Shown here: piece after piece, positions 46,500 through 56,321 of the stretch
How the letters are laid out: every line of letters starts with the position of its first letter
How positions within the stretch are numbered: the stretch's first letter is position 1
Source: a bacterium
GTDB taxonomy: Bacteria > Electryoneota > RPQS01 > DYHQ01
Direction: 5' to 3'
NCBI GenBank assembly: GCA_030622545.1
Contig: JAUXGA010000001.1
Coordinates: 372,001-436,000 of the forward strand
Length of the DNA: 64,000 nt
Made by a program: the position numbers and the translations under genes
The notes under the pieces: generated by a model
Databases searched by the model: none
What the model was told of the DNA's origin: nothing
The model's input: the letters and a program-made list of their open reading frames with translations, nothing else

Positions 46500-47741
46500 T
46501 CAGGCCGCCCGCTGTGATTTTCGCTTGCGCCCTAATGCATGGGACAGTTGATAACTTAATTCTGTCAGGATGTTGATGGGTGTATAGAGCCTGTCCAAAT
46601 GGTCTCGCGCTGTTTGAACCGCGCGCACGGCAAGTTCGGAATTCGCATCTGGAAAGGCATCGAGTAATTTCTCCGCCCGATCTTTCACACTGGAAAGCAT
46701 CAACTGAAGTGACATATCTTTCCCTGCTCGCCGTGCCGTCTGCAGGGTTGCAACATCGCGCAGGAAAAGCTGCAGAGTTCCCAGTGTAAGATGAACCCCT
46801 CTGTAATCGTTAGAGTAATCGTCAGGCAATAATTTCTTGAAAATAGCAGCAAGCTCTATCGGATTGCGATTGGCGCAGGCGGCCAGATAGTTCACGACCA
46901 GTGATTGCAGCGCGTTCCAGTCCATCTGAGTTAATTCCAGAGCTTGGTGGAGGCTTCCCCCGGACAATTGTGAAATCAAAGGAGCCGCATCACCAATATC
47001 CGGCTGACGAACCCTCAGTTCCGCTTCAATATCTTTTGCCGCAAGTGGCTGAAAAATGAGATGCTGACAGCGGGAGCGAATAGTCTCCAATAGCGCTCCT
47101 TCACGCTCGGCCATCAGAAGAAGATGCGTGTCTTCCGGAGGTTCTTCTAAGATTTTCAGGAAAGCGTTTTGCGCGTTGAGATTCATTTTGTCCGCGTAAA
47201 AAATGACAAAGACCTTTCGCTTCGCCTGATACGGTACACGCGAAGCTTGATTAATCAGCAAACGGATATGCTCAATGAGAATGTCTCTTGCTCGGGGGAG
47301 CAGTACCGGGAAGTAGTGGTCAGTAGCTTTCTTCTTAAGGGCTTCGAGAAGTTTTTTGTCAAAAAATTCCGTTGTTCCGTCTTGATGCTCGCTCTCCATT
47401 CGAGTCCGGCTTGTTTTTCCGGGACGGGGAGCGGTGATGTGCAAATCCGGATGCTGCAAACGAGCCGCAAGCAGGCACTGAGGGCACGTGCGGCAGGGAG
47501 CTTCTTCCGGCGATGTTTCAAACTTATCGCACAACAACGCCGTCGCAAAATCCAGTGCGACCGCATCTTTTCCTACACCGGGAGCGCCTGTGAACAGATA
47601 GGCGTGGGCGAGACGTTGATGTCCGATGGCTTTCTTGAGGTAGGAGCAGATGACTTTTTGCCCGACAACCCGCGAAAAGAAAGGCCCGGTTATCGTTTCG
47701 CCAGCCAGTGAAGAGGATTGTGTTTTTGTTTTCCTTCCCAT
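46500..47741 (-). CDS. holB: DNA polymerase III delta-prime subunit
   Basis: 413 residues. Clamp-loader AAA+ protein. Starts with a polar lead, then VVGQKVICSYLKKAIGHQRL and AHAYLFTGAPGVGKDAVAL, a P-loop with GKD rather than the degenerate form of E. coli. Zinc cysteines in PCRTCPQCLLAARLQHPDLH. Sensor motif MNLNAQNAFLKILEEPPEDT and LLETIRSRCQ are diagnostic. Its start lies inside the envC-like gene (52-base overlap). Confidence 0.93.
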   Translation of the reverse strand: MGRKTKTQSSSLAGETITGPFFSRVVGQKVICSYLKKAIGHQRLAHAYLFTGAPGVGKDAVALDFATALLCDKFETSPEEAPCRTCPQCLLAARLQHPDLHITAPRPGKTSRTRMESEHQDGTTEFFDKKLLEALKKKATDHYFPVLLPRARDILIEHIRLLINQASRVPYQAKRKVFVIFYADKMNLNAQNAFLKILEEPPEDTHLLLMAEREGALLETIRSRCQHLIFQPLAAKDIEAELRVRQPDIGDAAPLISQLSGGSLHQALELTQMDWNALQSLVVNYLAACANRNPIELAAIFKKLLPDDYSNDYRGVHLTLGTLQLFLRDVATLQTARRAGKDMSLQLMLSSVKDRAEKLLDAFPDANSELAVRAVQTARDHLDRLYTPINILTELSYQLSHALGRKRKSQRAA

Positions 47742-48907
47742 AGTTCGAAATGTATGCGATAGGTTCCGTTAGAACCGTTAACGCTGGCGGTTCCGAGGCT
47801 CTGTCCAGCGCGTACAAGATTCCCGCGCTTCAAGCTGAGTTGCTGCAGATGCCCATAGACAGAAAAGAAGCTGCCGGGATGTTCGACGATAATCACATTC
47901 CCAAATCCGCGGAGCCATGTGCTCGATGCTACGCGTCCTTCGGCAATACACGCGACCTCTTCGCCGGCAATCGCGGATATATCAATGCCCGGATTGTCAA
48001 TCACGGTTGCCAGCGTGCGATTTTTTTGCATGCCGAAATGCGTCAGAATATTTCCCTGTACAGGCCAAGGGAGGGAACCTTTCAGCGGAGTCAGAAGAGC
48101 GCCGGTAATCGGTTCTTCCGAAACGGAAGAACGCTGAGCCGAAGCGATCATCTCTTCGATTTTGCGCAGAGCTTCCTGAATCTCTTGCCGTTGTTTTTCC
48201 AGCAGGACTTTATCATTGCGCACCTGACTTAAATCGGCGGTCAGTTGAGATTGCTGCTGTTTCAACTCTTTTTGTTGAGACTTCAGAGCTTTCTCGGCTT
48301 TGGAAACTTTTCGCCGTGCGGTTACGATGCGTTCCTGCTCGCTGCTTAGTTGGCGCTTCTTCGTGATGATGTTTTCTTGAAGTTGATTTAATTCCTTATC
48401 TTGAATCGCCAGTTGCGCAAGATACTTTTCTTCAAATCTGTTTATGGTTGTGAGGACTCGCCGCCGCTTGAAAAGCTCCGGCAAACTCCGGGCTCCCAAA
48501 AGGAATTCATACGCAGCCCACTTCGATAATCTGCGCCGCGCTCCGATATGTCGCACATAAGCTGTCTGAAGTACCCGGCGATGTTCTTCCACATGGTTCT
48601 TCTCGATGGAGGAACTCGCCAAATCCTCGCGGCTCTCTTTCAGGGATTTTTCGAGGTCTCTAAATGTATTACTTAATCTCTTACGCTCCTTTTTCTGCGT
48701 ATGAATGAGCTGCGACTGTAAAGCGATTTGCTTGCGGCGAGTATCGATCTCTTCAAGGATATCCGTCTCCCGAAAGCTGTCCTGAAGCAATTTTCGTTCG
48801 ACATCCGCAAGCGCGCGTTTCAGGGAGTCCAAAGCGGCTTGATCCTGTGCGCAAAGAACGGAAGTCGCTATAAATAATAATGATATCAGAAAGACAGCGC
48901 GTCTCAG
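47690..48907 (-). CDS. EnvC-like murein hydrolase activator, apparent CTG start
   Basis: 405 residues if started at the CTG at 48907-48905. The frame then begins with a clean signal peptide, RRAVFLISLLFIATSVLCA then QDQ, behind GGAGG with eight bases spacing. The first ATG/GTG/TTG codon (TTG 48832) would remove that signal peptide. Coiled coil about 30-260, then a LytM/M23 domain: NPGIDISAIAGEEV, VYGHLQQL and RIHFELWEG. The first zinc His is Asn and the His of the HxH pair is Arg, so it should not cut peptidoglycan, as with EnvC that activates amidases at septation. Overlaps holB by 52 bases. Confidence 0.82.
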   Translation of the reverse strand: MRRAVFLISLLFIATSVLCAQDQAALDSLKRALADVERKLLQDSFRETDILEEIDTRRKQIALQSQLIHTQKKERKRLSNTFRDLEKSLKESREDLASSSIEKNHVEEHRRVLQTAYVRHIGARRRLSKWAAYEFLLGARSLPELFKRRRVLTTINRFEEKYLAQLAIQDKELNQLQENIITKKRQLSSEQERIVTARRKVSKAEKALKSQQKELKQQQSQLTADLSQVRNDKVLLEKQRQEIQEALRKIEEMIASAQRSSVSEEPITGALLTPLKGSLPWPVQGNILTHFGMQKNRTLATVIDNPGIDISAIAGEEVACIAEGRVASSTWLRGFGNVIIVEHPGSFFSVYGHLQQLSLKRGNLVRAGQSLGTASVNGSNGTYRIHFELWEGKQKHNPLHWLAKR

Positions 48908-48950
48908 GCTCTTGTCCTCCGTCTTGAAGTTGCGTGGAACTTAAACATAT

Positions 48951-48979
48951 AAATTAACAGTTTAATAGCGGAATTGCAA
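48951..48979 (-). promoter_or_regulatory. Promoter of the envC-holB-ricT-metG-radC string
   Basis: On the minus strand: TTGCAA (48979-48974), 17-base spacer, TAATTT (48956-48951). Confidence 0.5.
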
Positions 48980-49007
48980 GTCATATTTTGTATACTTGAT
49001 TCTTATC

Positions 49008-49036
49008 TTGATTTTGCCGTCGCCATAGGCTAAATT
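49008..49036 (+). promoter_or_regulatory. Promoter of the M1 peptidase gene
   Basis: TTGATT (49008-49013), 17-base spacer, TAAATT (49031-49036). Divergent from the minus-strand promoter just upstream. Confidence 0.5.
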
Positions 49037-49088
49037 ATAGCTGAAATGACTTCTTTACGCGGTTATCACCGTTTATTTGGAGGCTCTC

Positions 49089-51044
49089 ATGCAATGGCTT
49101 GCCTTTTTAATGATTCTCAGTTTCGCTCTGCAGGCTGCCTTCGCTCATGACATCCCTAAGGACGCTCTGCAGGCGTACGAACTACTGCGTGAATTCAATT
49201 GCAATAAGGAAGCCGCTTGGAGAACTACTCATCTTGATGCGGACAGTGTGCACGAGTATGATGTCCTCGATATGAATCTGGATATAAGCATCGAATCAGA
49301 GCCGGCGCCGCTGACAGGTCTGGCGCAGCTTTCTGTTTATATTCGTGATTTTCAAGATATCCTCTGGTTGAATGCAGAGAGCTTGACTATCGAAGATGTG
49401 ACCACGTCTCATGGGATACGTGCCTATGTTCATTGGGCAAATTGGTTGGGAATCGCGGGCCCTTGGCAGGTGGGTGATACGGTTGACTTTTCCATAACAT
49501 ACTCAGCGCCTGTTGTTGATAACCACAATCAAACCGGATTTCATTACGGCTGGCAAATTGCCTACACCTTTTCGGAACCCTATGGCGCGCGGCAGTGGTT
49601 TCCCTGCTATGATGAACCTTTCGATAAGGTTGACAGAGCGAGGATTGCCGTCGAGATGCCGGAGGGATGGCATCTGGCTTCCAACGGACGCCTCGATTCT
49701 ACCACATATCCTGCCCCCGGACGCGTGCGAGAAGCGTATGGCAATGACGAACCGATTTGCACCTATCTGATGTCCATCGCCGCCGCACCTTATGCACGCT
49801 GGTATGATGACCTTCCCGGCGGAGGACAGGTGCGGTATTTCGCCTTCCGGCAGGACAGCGCCGCCGCTGTTTTCGACTGGGAGCGAACGCCTCAGATGAT
49901 TTCCTTGTTTGAAACGCTGTTCGGGCCTTATCCTTTTCAGGATTATGGTATGGCGCAGGCTGACTTGTTTTATGGCTGGGGAGCGATGGAACATCAGACA
50001 TTTACGACGATGGGCTATCGGCTTATCGACAGCAACCGGACGTATGAAGGAATCGTCGCCCATGAATTGGCTCACCAATGGTTTGGTGACGCTCTTTCGC
50101 CGGTTGATTTCAGACATATGTGGCTCAACGAAGGCTTCGCGACTTACAGCGATGGTCTCTGGAAAGAACATTCGGAGGATTCGTCGGCTTTAGAGGATTA
50201 TTTGTGCACCATCGCGGATGGCTATTTCGCGGAAGATCAACGAATGCGCTATCCGATTTATGATCCGCCCGAGGGATACCTCTTTGGCGCTGCGGTTTAC
50301 TATAAAGGAGCGTGGGTGCTGCACATGCTTCGCGAGCAGATTCTCGGCGACGCCGGCTTTTCTGACGCTCTGCAAACCTATACAGACCGTTTTCTCTATG
50401 GGCATGTGGAAACAGACGATTTTCAGGAAGTCTGCGAAGAAGTCGCAAGTGAAAACCTCGATTGGTTTTTCGACCAATGGGTCTATCAGGCCGGATTCCC
50501 GGTTTTAAGTGTGGGTTTCGTCATCGCTGGTGAAACAGAGGTTAGCATAATAGTATCGCAACTGCAAACCGATGCACCCATCTTTAAATTTCCATTGACC
50601 TTCTATATTACTTTGGAAGACAGTGTTATCAATTTTACTCACTGGTTTGAATTCCCACTTGAAACGTATCTTATTACAATGCCCGGACCTGTTTTGGATG
50701 TTGGATTAACTCCTTTCCAGCCGCTTCTGTATCAGGGAACAGGAGCGGACGTGCCTCGTGATAATATCGCAGTTCCAATCGAGATTTCACTTGGACAAAA
50801 CTGGCCGAACCCATTCAACAGCACGACAACCTTTCCGCTGAGCTTAAGCAAAGCGAGCGTGGTTGAGCTCGCGCTCTACAATCTCTTAGGGCAGCGGATT
50901 GCGACCATAGTACAGTCACTCTATGAACCGGGAACTCACTCAATTTCATTTGAAGCGCCAGCTTCTCTGGCGACCGGAATCTATTTCGTCACGGCAAAAG
51001 CGGGAGATATGACAACCACACGCCGTGTGCTTTTCTTAAAATAG
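49089..51044 (+). CDS. Secreted M1 aminopeptidase with C-terminal sorting domain
   Basis: 651 residues from ATG 49089, behind GGAGG. Signal peptide MQWLAFLMILSFALQAAFA. Zinc peptidase core: GAMEHQTFTTMG (GAMEN-like), HELAHQWFGD with H325, E326 and H329, and zinc Glu E348 in NEGFATYSDGLW. The last 90 residues are a sorting module, LGQNWPNPFNSTTTFPLSLS, ALYNLLGQRIATIV, ATGIYFVTAKAGD and a basic end (TTRRVLFLK), of the type-A T9SS/FlgD-like group found in FCB bacteria. Probably surface-attached or secreted, feeding on peptides. Whether a type IX secretion system exists cannot be told here. Confidence 0.9.
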   Translation: MQWLAFLMILSFALQAAFAHDIPKDALQAYELLREFNCNKEAAWRTTHLDADSVHEYDVLDMNLDISIESEPAPLTGLAQLSVYIRDFQDILWLNAESLTIEDVTTSHGIRAYVHWANWLGIAGPWQVGDTVDFSITYSAPVVDNHNQTGFHYGWQIAYTFSEPYGARQWFPCYDEPFDKVDRARIAVEMPEGWHLASNGRLDSTTYPAPGRVREAYGNDEPICTYLMSIAAAPYARWYDDLPGGGQVRYFAFRQDSAAAVFDWERTPQMISLFETLFGPYPFQDYGMAQADLFYGWGAMEHQTFTTMGYRLIDSNRTYEGIVAHELAHQWFGDALSPVDFRHMWLNEGFATYSDGLWKEHSEDSSALEDYLCTIADGYFAEDQRMRYPIYDPPEGYLFGAAVYYKGAWVLHMLREQILGDAGFSDALQTYTDRFLYGHVETDDFQEVCEEVASENLDWFFDQWVYQAGFPVLSVGFVIAGETEVSIIVSQLQTDAPIFKFPLTFYITLEDSVINFTHWFEFPLETYLITMPGPVLDVGLTPFQPLLYQGTGADVPRDNIAVPIEISLGQNWPNPFNSTTTFPLSLSKASVVELALYNLLGQRIATIVQSLYEPGTHSISFEAPASLATGIYFVTAKAGDMTTTRRVLFLK

Positions 51045-51098
51045 CTGTCGTGGCGAGTTAATTGGTAGTGTCGCACGGCAGTGCACTTGGATTTGAAA

Positions 51099-51170
51099 AT
51101 TCCGGCCGGGTTACGCGCGATAAATTCATCGTTTGGCATACAGGAACCTGCGCTGAACCCAGCTCGGCGG
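51099..51170. repeat. Dispersed palindromic element, copy A
   Basis: Left arm ATTCCGGCCGGGTTACGCG..., 28-base centre, right arm CGCTGAACCCAGCTCGGCGG. The arms are imperfect inverted repeats of each other (CCGGCCGGGTT-GCG versus CGC-AACCCAGCTCGG). A near-identical element lies inverted at 57689-57761. Confidence 0.8.
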
Positions 51171-51212
51171 AAGATGTTCCTATGCGAAGTTGATTATGAA
51201 AAGGTGTAACGC

Positions 51213-51686
51213 ATGAAAATTGTTCTTGTGGCTGTAGGCCGGATACGCGAGCCGTATTACCGCGCCGGTATTGATGACTATGTGCATCGAATCGGGCGCT
51301 ACGTTCCTATCGAAGAAGTGGAGGTCGGAGCCGGGAGTGGAGAGGAGGGCAACGGCAGAGGTACGCGAACGCTGATTGTCGAAGGAGAACGTCTTCAAAA
51401 AGCCCTCGACCGCGATAAATACATCATTTGTCTTGACCAGACGGGAAAGGAATTTCGTTCGGAAGAATTCTCTGATTGGCTGCAGTCTCGGATGAACGAA
51501 TCAGTTTCACGGCTGGCCTTCGTCATTGGAGGAGCATGGGGGCTTTCACCGTCACTGCTTGAAAAAGCAACCCTCCGCCTGAGCCTCTCGAAAATGACTC
51601 TGCCGCACGAACTGGCGCGGCTGGTTCTGGCGGAGCAAATTTACCGCGCTTTGACTCTATGGAAGGGAGAGAAATATCATAAATAA
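51213..51686 (+). CDS. rlmH: 23S rRNA pseudouridine-1915 N3-methyltransferase
   Basis: 157 residues. SPOUT-class enzyme acting on 23S helix 69 in the assembled ribosome. MKIVLVAVGRIREPYYRAGI, the knot FVIGGAWGLSPSLLEKAT and MTLPHELARLVLAEQIYRAL are diagnostic, ending GEKYHK (usually YHK or YHH). No operon partner; flanked by palindromes. Confidence 0.95.
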   Translation: MKIVLVAVGRIREPYYRAGIDDYVHRIGRYVPIEEVEVGAGSGEEGNGRGTRTLIVEGERLQKALDRDKYIICLDQTGKEFRSEEFSDWLQSRMNESVSRLAFVIGGAWGLSPSLLEKATLRLSLSKMTLPHELARLVLAEQIYRALTLWKGEKYHK

Positions 51687-51688
51687 AG

Positions 51689-51850
51689 AAAGGCCTTTTC
51701 CTCCTTGCGGTCGCCAACATAAATAGCTTCTACGGTGGAAAAGGCCTGAAATCCGCACAATGAGAGTGCGAATCAATCACGAAGCTAAAATAAGTTTTAA
51801 AGTGCCCCATGTCAAGTCCCGGACGACAGAGAGTCCGGGATTTCTCATTT
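51689..51850 (+). terminator. Hairpins between rlmH and mrp
   Basis: AAAGGCCTTTTCC (51689-51701) pairs with GGAAAAGGCCT (51737-51747) across a long loop. Further on TCCCGGAC (51817-51824) and GTCCGGGA (51833-51840), eight perfect pairs, is followed by TTTCTCATTTTT, a good terminator of rlmH. Confidence 0.7.
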
Positions 51851-51923
51851 TTATCCGCGTTTAAAACTATATCTACTTTAGTTGTTACCGTGAGCAAAAT
51901 AATTCGCCGATGAATTTAAGTTC

Positions 51924-51952
51924 TTGACTTTTAAAAACCCGTTCTGTATATT
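51924..51952 (+). promoter_or_regulatory. Promoter of mrp
   Basis: TTGACT (51924-51929), 17-base spacer, TATATT (51947-51952), 35 bases before the mrp start. Confidence 0.8.
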
Positions 51953-51987
51953 TAGGGCGTTTGAACTTCGAGAAGGATAGAATTCTT

Positions 51988-53067
51988 ATGGCGCAGTCGC
52001 AGATGCCTCTCACTCGAAAGGCAATTGAAGATGTTTTAAAATCCATCCAGTACCCGGGATACTCCCGGGATATTCTCTCTTTTGGGTTACTTAAGAACAT
52101 AGAAATCACTGGACGAGATGTTCATGTCAAATTAGAAGGAACCTCGAAAGACACAGCGATTCCGAAGAAAATCGAACAAGATGTCCAGCAAGGTCTGGAA
52201 GCGATAGAGGGAATCGGTAAGGTTGAGGTGTCGGTTTACTGGTCAACCGCGAAGGCGAAAGGAACTCAATCCTCTGAGAAACCCGAACCTCTACTGACTC
52301 AAATTCGAGTCAAAATCGCCGTTGCATCTGGAAAAGGCGGTGTGGGCAAATCCACTGTTGCCGTTCATCTGGCGTTGGCGTTGGTAAAACAGGGTTTGAA
52401 AGTCGGACTTCTGGATTTGGATATCTATGGTCCGAGTCTGCCGATGATGCTTGGGTTAGACGAACGACCGCATATGAATGAAGCGAATAAAATTATCCCA
52501 TTGGAAAAATTTGGCTTACGTCTCATGTCGATCGGTTTTATGATTGAGCGGGATACCCCGATGGCTTGGCGGGGACCGATGGTACATAAGGCCGCTGAGC
52601 AGTTTATGCAAGATGTGGATTGGGGAGAACTCGATGTTCTAATCGTGGATCTGCCTCCCGGTACTGGCGATGCTCAAATGACGCTTTCTCAGCGCGCCAA
52701 GCTTTCTGGAGCCGTCATAGTTTCGACACCGCAGGATTTGGCGCTGATTGATGCCCGCAAAGGAGTGCGAATGTTTCAGATGATGGATGTGCCTATCATG
52801 GGTATCATCGAAAACATGAGCACATTCGTCTGCCCTCACTGCGGCACGGTCACACCCATTTTCGGTGAAGGAGGAGCGGAGAAGACGGCAAAGGAAATGA
52901 ACGTGCCGATTCTGGGACGTATCCCGATTCTGCCTATATTGAGAGAGATTAGTGACGCGGGAACCCCGCTCGAAGGATTAGAGGAGTTCCCTCAGGTACG
53001 GGAGGTCTTTGAAAGTGTCTCAAAGGCTGTTATGAAAGCCGCAGCGCTGACTCCAAAAGTGCAGTAA
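51988..53067 (+). CDS. mrp: Mrp/ApbC family Fe-S cluster carrier ATPase
   Basis: 359 residues from ATG 51988, behind AGAAGGATA; an in-frame TTG at 51961 lies within the leader and is rejected. N-terminal MIP18-like domain (about 1-80), then the deviant Walker A VASGKGGVGKSTVAVHLALA, VDLPPGTGDAQMTLSQRAKL and the cluster-binding CPHC of FVCPHCGTV. Transfers Fe-S clusters to apoproteins. Heads a run with a MIP18 protein and a NifU-like scaffold. Confidence 0.95.
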   Translation: MAQSQMPLTRKAIEDVLKSIQYPGYSRDILSFGLLKNIEITGRDVHVKLEGTSKDTAIPKKIEQDVQQGLEAIEGIGKVEVSVYWSTAKAKGTQSSEKPEPLLTQIRVKIAVASGKGGVGKSTVAVHLALALVKQGLKVGLLDLDIYGPSLPMMLGLDERPHMNEANKIIPLEKFGLRLMSIGFMIERDTPMAWRGPMVHKAAEQFMQDVDWGELDVLIVDLPPGTGDAQMTLSQRAKLSGAVIVSTPQDLALIDARKGVRMFQMMDVPIMGIIENMSTFVCPHCGTVTPIFGEGGAEKTAKEMNVPILGRIPILPILREISDAGTPLEGLEEFPQVREVFESVSKAVMKAAALTPKVQ

Positions 53068-53101
53068 ACAGCAAGAAACAAAAAATATCTGAAGAGAGAA
53101 G

Positions 53102-53401
53102 ATGCCGACAAAAGATGAGATTATGCAAGCCCTTTCAAAAGTGATTGATCCGGAAATCAGGATATCCATTACGGATTTGGGGCTGATATACGATGTGGAC
53201 GTTGATGGTGGAAAAGCAAATGTCAAAATGACCTTAACGACTCCGGGATGTCCCATGGCAAGCATTCTGCGACAAATGGCGGAGGATGCTGTGGCCGGTG
53301 TCAGCGGTGTGACCGAAGCGCTGGTGGAATTGGTGTGGGACCCCCCTTGGAATCCCGGTATGGTCAGTGAGGAAGCGCGCGCGAAATTGGGTATTATGTG
53401 A
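53102..53401 (+). CDS. MIP18/DUF59 family Fe-S assembly protein (SufT/PaaD-like)
   Basis: 99 residues. VIDPEIRISITDLGLIYDVD, MTLTTPGCPMASILRQMAED with the conserved Cys, and VWDPPWNPGMVSEEARAKLG. Stand-alone version of the N-terminal domain of the Mrp protein just upstream (34 bases). Such proteins help mature Fe-S enzymes; the exact client is unknown. Confidence 0.92.
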   Translation: MPTKDEIMQALSKVIDPEIRISITDLGLIYDVDVDGGKANVKMTLTTPGCPMASILRQMAEDAVAGVSGVTEALVELVWDPPWNPGMVSEEARAKLGIM

Positions 53402-53509
53402 TTGATCGTATGTGACCGGCTTTTGGTGAGTAAGGAATTTAGGGCTTGCAGCCAACAAAATAGACCTGTTTTATTAAACAAGTTGCCTTAGTCGCGGGGA
53501 GGTCGCTAC

Positions 53510-53941
53510 ATGTACTCCGAACAGTTCTTGTACCACTTTCAATCCCCACGTTATGTGGGAGCCATGCCGGATGCGACAGCGGAAGTCGAGGTGTGTTATG
53601 AAGAAAATGGCTGTATGGATTGGATTCGTCTTTATTTGAAACTTGATGATGGGTTGATACGTGATGCTCGGTTTCATGTGCGAGGATGTTCGGGGGTTGT
53701 CGCGGCTTGCTCGGCAATGTGCACTCTGGTCGTAGGGCGACGCATTGAAGTCGCTTCAAAATTGGATCCCATGACCATAGCGATTGAACTCGGAGGAGTT
53801 CCGCCAAGTAAGGAGCATTCTCTGCGGTTGGCAAAGAAAGCTCTACTGGCAGCGCTCAACGGGACAATACCGACGTGGAAAGCGCCTGTTCACGAAAAGA
53901 GAGCCCCTTCTCAAGATGTGGCCTTAGCGCCGGGCGCTTAG
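53510..53941 (+). CDS. NifU/IscU-like Fe-S scaffold, third cysteine replaced
   Basis: 143 residues. YSEQFLYHFQSPRYVGAMPD, FHVRGCSGVVAACSAMC and the PPSKEHSLRLAKKALLAAL region match IscU/NifU_N. C35 and C60 align with the first two scaffold cysteines and D37 with the conserved Asp, but the third position is S104. Extra Cys occur at 29, 67 and 71. It may be a divergent scaffold, a carrier, or hold its cluster with other ligands. GGGGAGG ribosome site eight bases before ATG. Clustered with mrp and a MIP18 protein. Confidence 0.85.
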   Translation: MYSEQFLYHFQSPRYVGAMPDATAEVEVCYEENGCMDWIRLYLKLDDGLIRDARFHVRGCSGVVAACSAMCTLVVGRRIEVASKLDPMTIAIELGGVPPSKEHSLRLAKKALLAALNGTIPTWKAPVHEKRAPSQDVALAPGA

Positions 53942-54025
53942 AAATTTGGTGATGGTTTTTTTCGCAAGCAAATCTTTTATGGGTTCCAAGAACCCGAATG
54001 AACCTTAAATGCAGGAGTATCTCAA

Positions 54026-54601
54026 ATGACATTGCGAAGCTGGTTTCTTAGCGGGATTTTAATTGTGTTGGTTTTTTCGTTTTTGAGCGTCTCGGCTTTG
54101 GCTCAATCGGATATCGGTTTTAAAGGAATCGGTGGAAAGATTGGTTACGTTATGCCTGAGGGCGACCTCGACGCAACCTTCACGTTTGGCGCCGTCGCGG
54201 ATCTGGGAACGTTCATGCCCGCACTCCACTGGGACGCCTCCGTCCAATATTGGGGAGTCAGTTATGAGCTGGGCTTCTATGAATGGTCCTATTCTGATAT
54301 CGCGCTCAAGTCAACGGTTCGCTATCATTTTTCTTCCGGCGGTAAAGTCACGCCCTATGCCGGTGGAGGTTTGGGGATACATATGTTCAGTTGGGAATGG
54401 GATTGTCCCGACTGCCAGGGCTGGTGGGGAGGTTCGACATCTTTGAGCGGTGATGATACCGAGTTTGGATTTCACGGCGTTGGAGGCATTGAATTTATGC
54501 TTGCGCCTAAGTGGAAAGCTCAGGTCGAAGCCGAATATGCCATCGTGGACCTTGACCAGTTCAGCATCGTCGCGAATTTCATTTATTTGCTTGGCAAGTA
54601 A
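54026..54601 (+). CDS. Small outer membrane beta-barrel protein
   Basis: 191 residues. Signal peptide FLSGILIVLVFSFLSVSALA then QSD. The rest alternates like an eight-stranded barrel: VGSE-free KIGYVMPEGDLDATFTFGAV, YEWSYSDIALKSTVRYHF, VTPYAGGGLGIHMFSW, FGFHGVGGIEFMLAPKWK, VEAEYAIVD. A pair CPDC sits in one loop. OmpW/OprF-like fold, function unknown. Confidence 0.75.
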   Translation: MTLRSWFLSGILIVLVFSFLSVSALAQSDIGFKGIGGKIGYVMPEGDLDATFTFGAVADLGTFMPALHWDASVQYWGVSYELGFYEWSYSDIALKSTVRYHFSSGGKVTPYAGGGLGIHMFSWEWDCPDCQGWWGGSTSLSGDDTEFGFHGVGGIEFMLAPKWKAQVEAEYAIVDLDQFSIVANFIYLLGK

Positions 54602-54611
54602 TCCAGGGGAG

Positions 54612-54640
54612 TTGCATTCGTCTGAAGGTTTTTGTATATT
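54612..54640 (+). promoter_or_regulatory. Promoter of the pyr operon
   Basis: TTGCAT (54612-54617), 17-base spacer, TATATT (54635-54640). Transcription would start near 54647, giving a leader of about 150 bases. Confidence 0.7.
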
Positions 54641-54690
54641 AGGTGTGAATACCATTCAGACAGTGCTTCCTTAAATAGTTCACCCTTTAA

Positions 54691-54710
54691 GCTGAACCCG
54701 TGAGCTCGGC
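54691..54710 (+). promoter_or_regulatory. Possible PyrR-binding loop in pyr leader
   Basis: GCTGA and TCGGC can pair (five pairs, one G-U) around the loop ACCCGTGAGC, which contains CCNGNGAG, the core of the PyrR-binding consensus. It lies between the promoter and a terminator and just upstream of pyrR itself. Matches outside the core are poor. Confidence 0.45.
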
Positions 54711-54720
54711 AAGGGAAATT

Positions 54721-56275
<1,555 letters not shown>

Positions 56276-56321
56276 ACTTCCTGATAGCTCTCGTTTATTC
56301 CTTTTACTAAAAAGGTCGTTT

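Noticed and set aside
51045-51212. Possible tRNA or small RNA between the M1 peptidase gene and rlmH
   Set aside because: The conserved-looking part is the palindromic element; no cloverleaf could be drawn.
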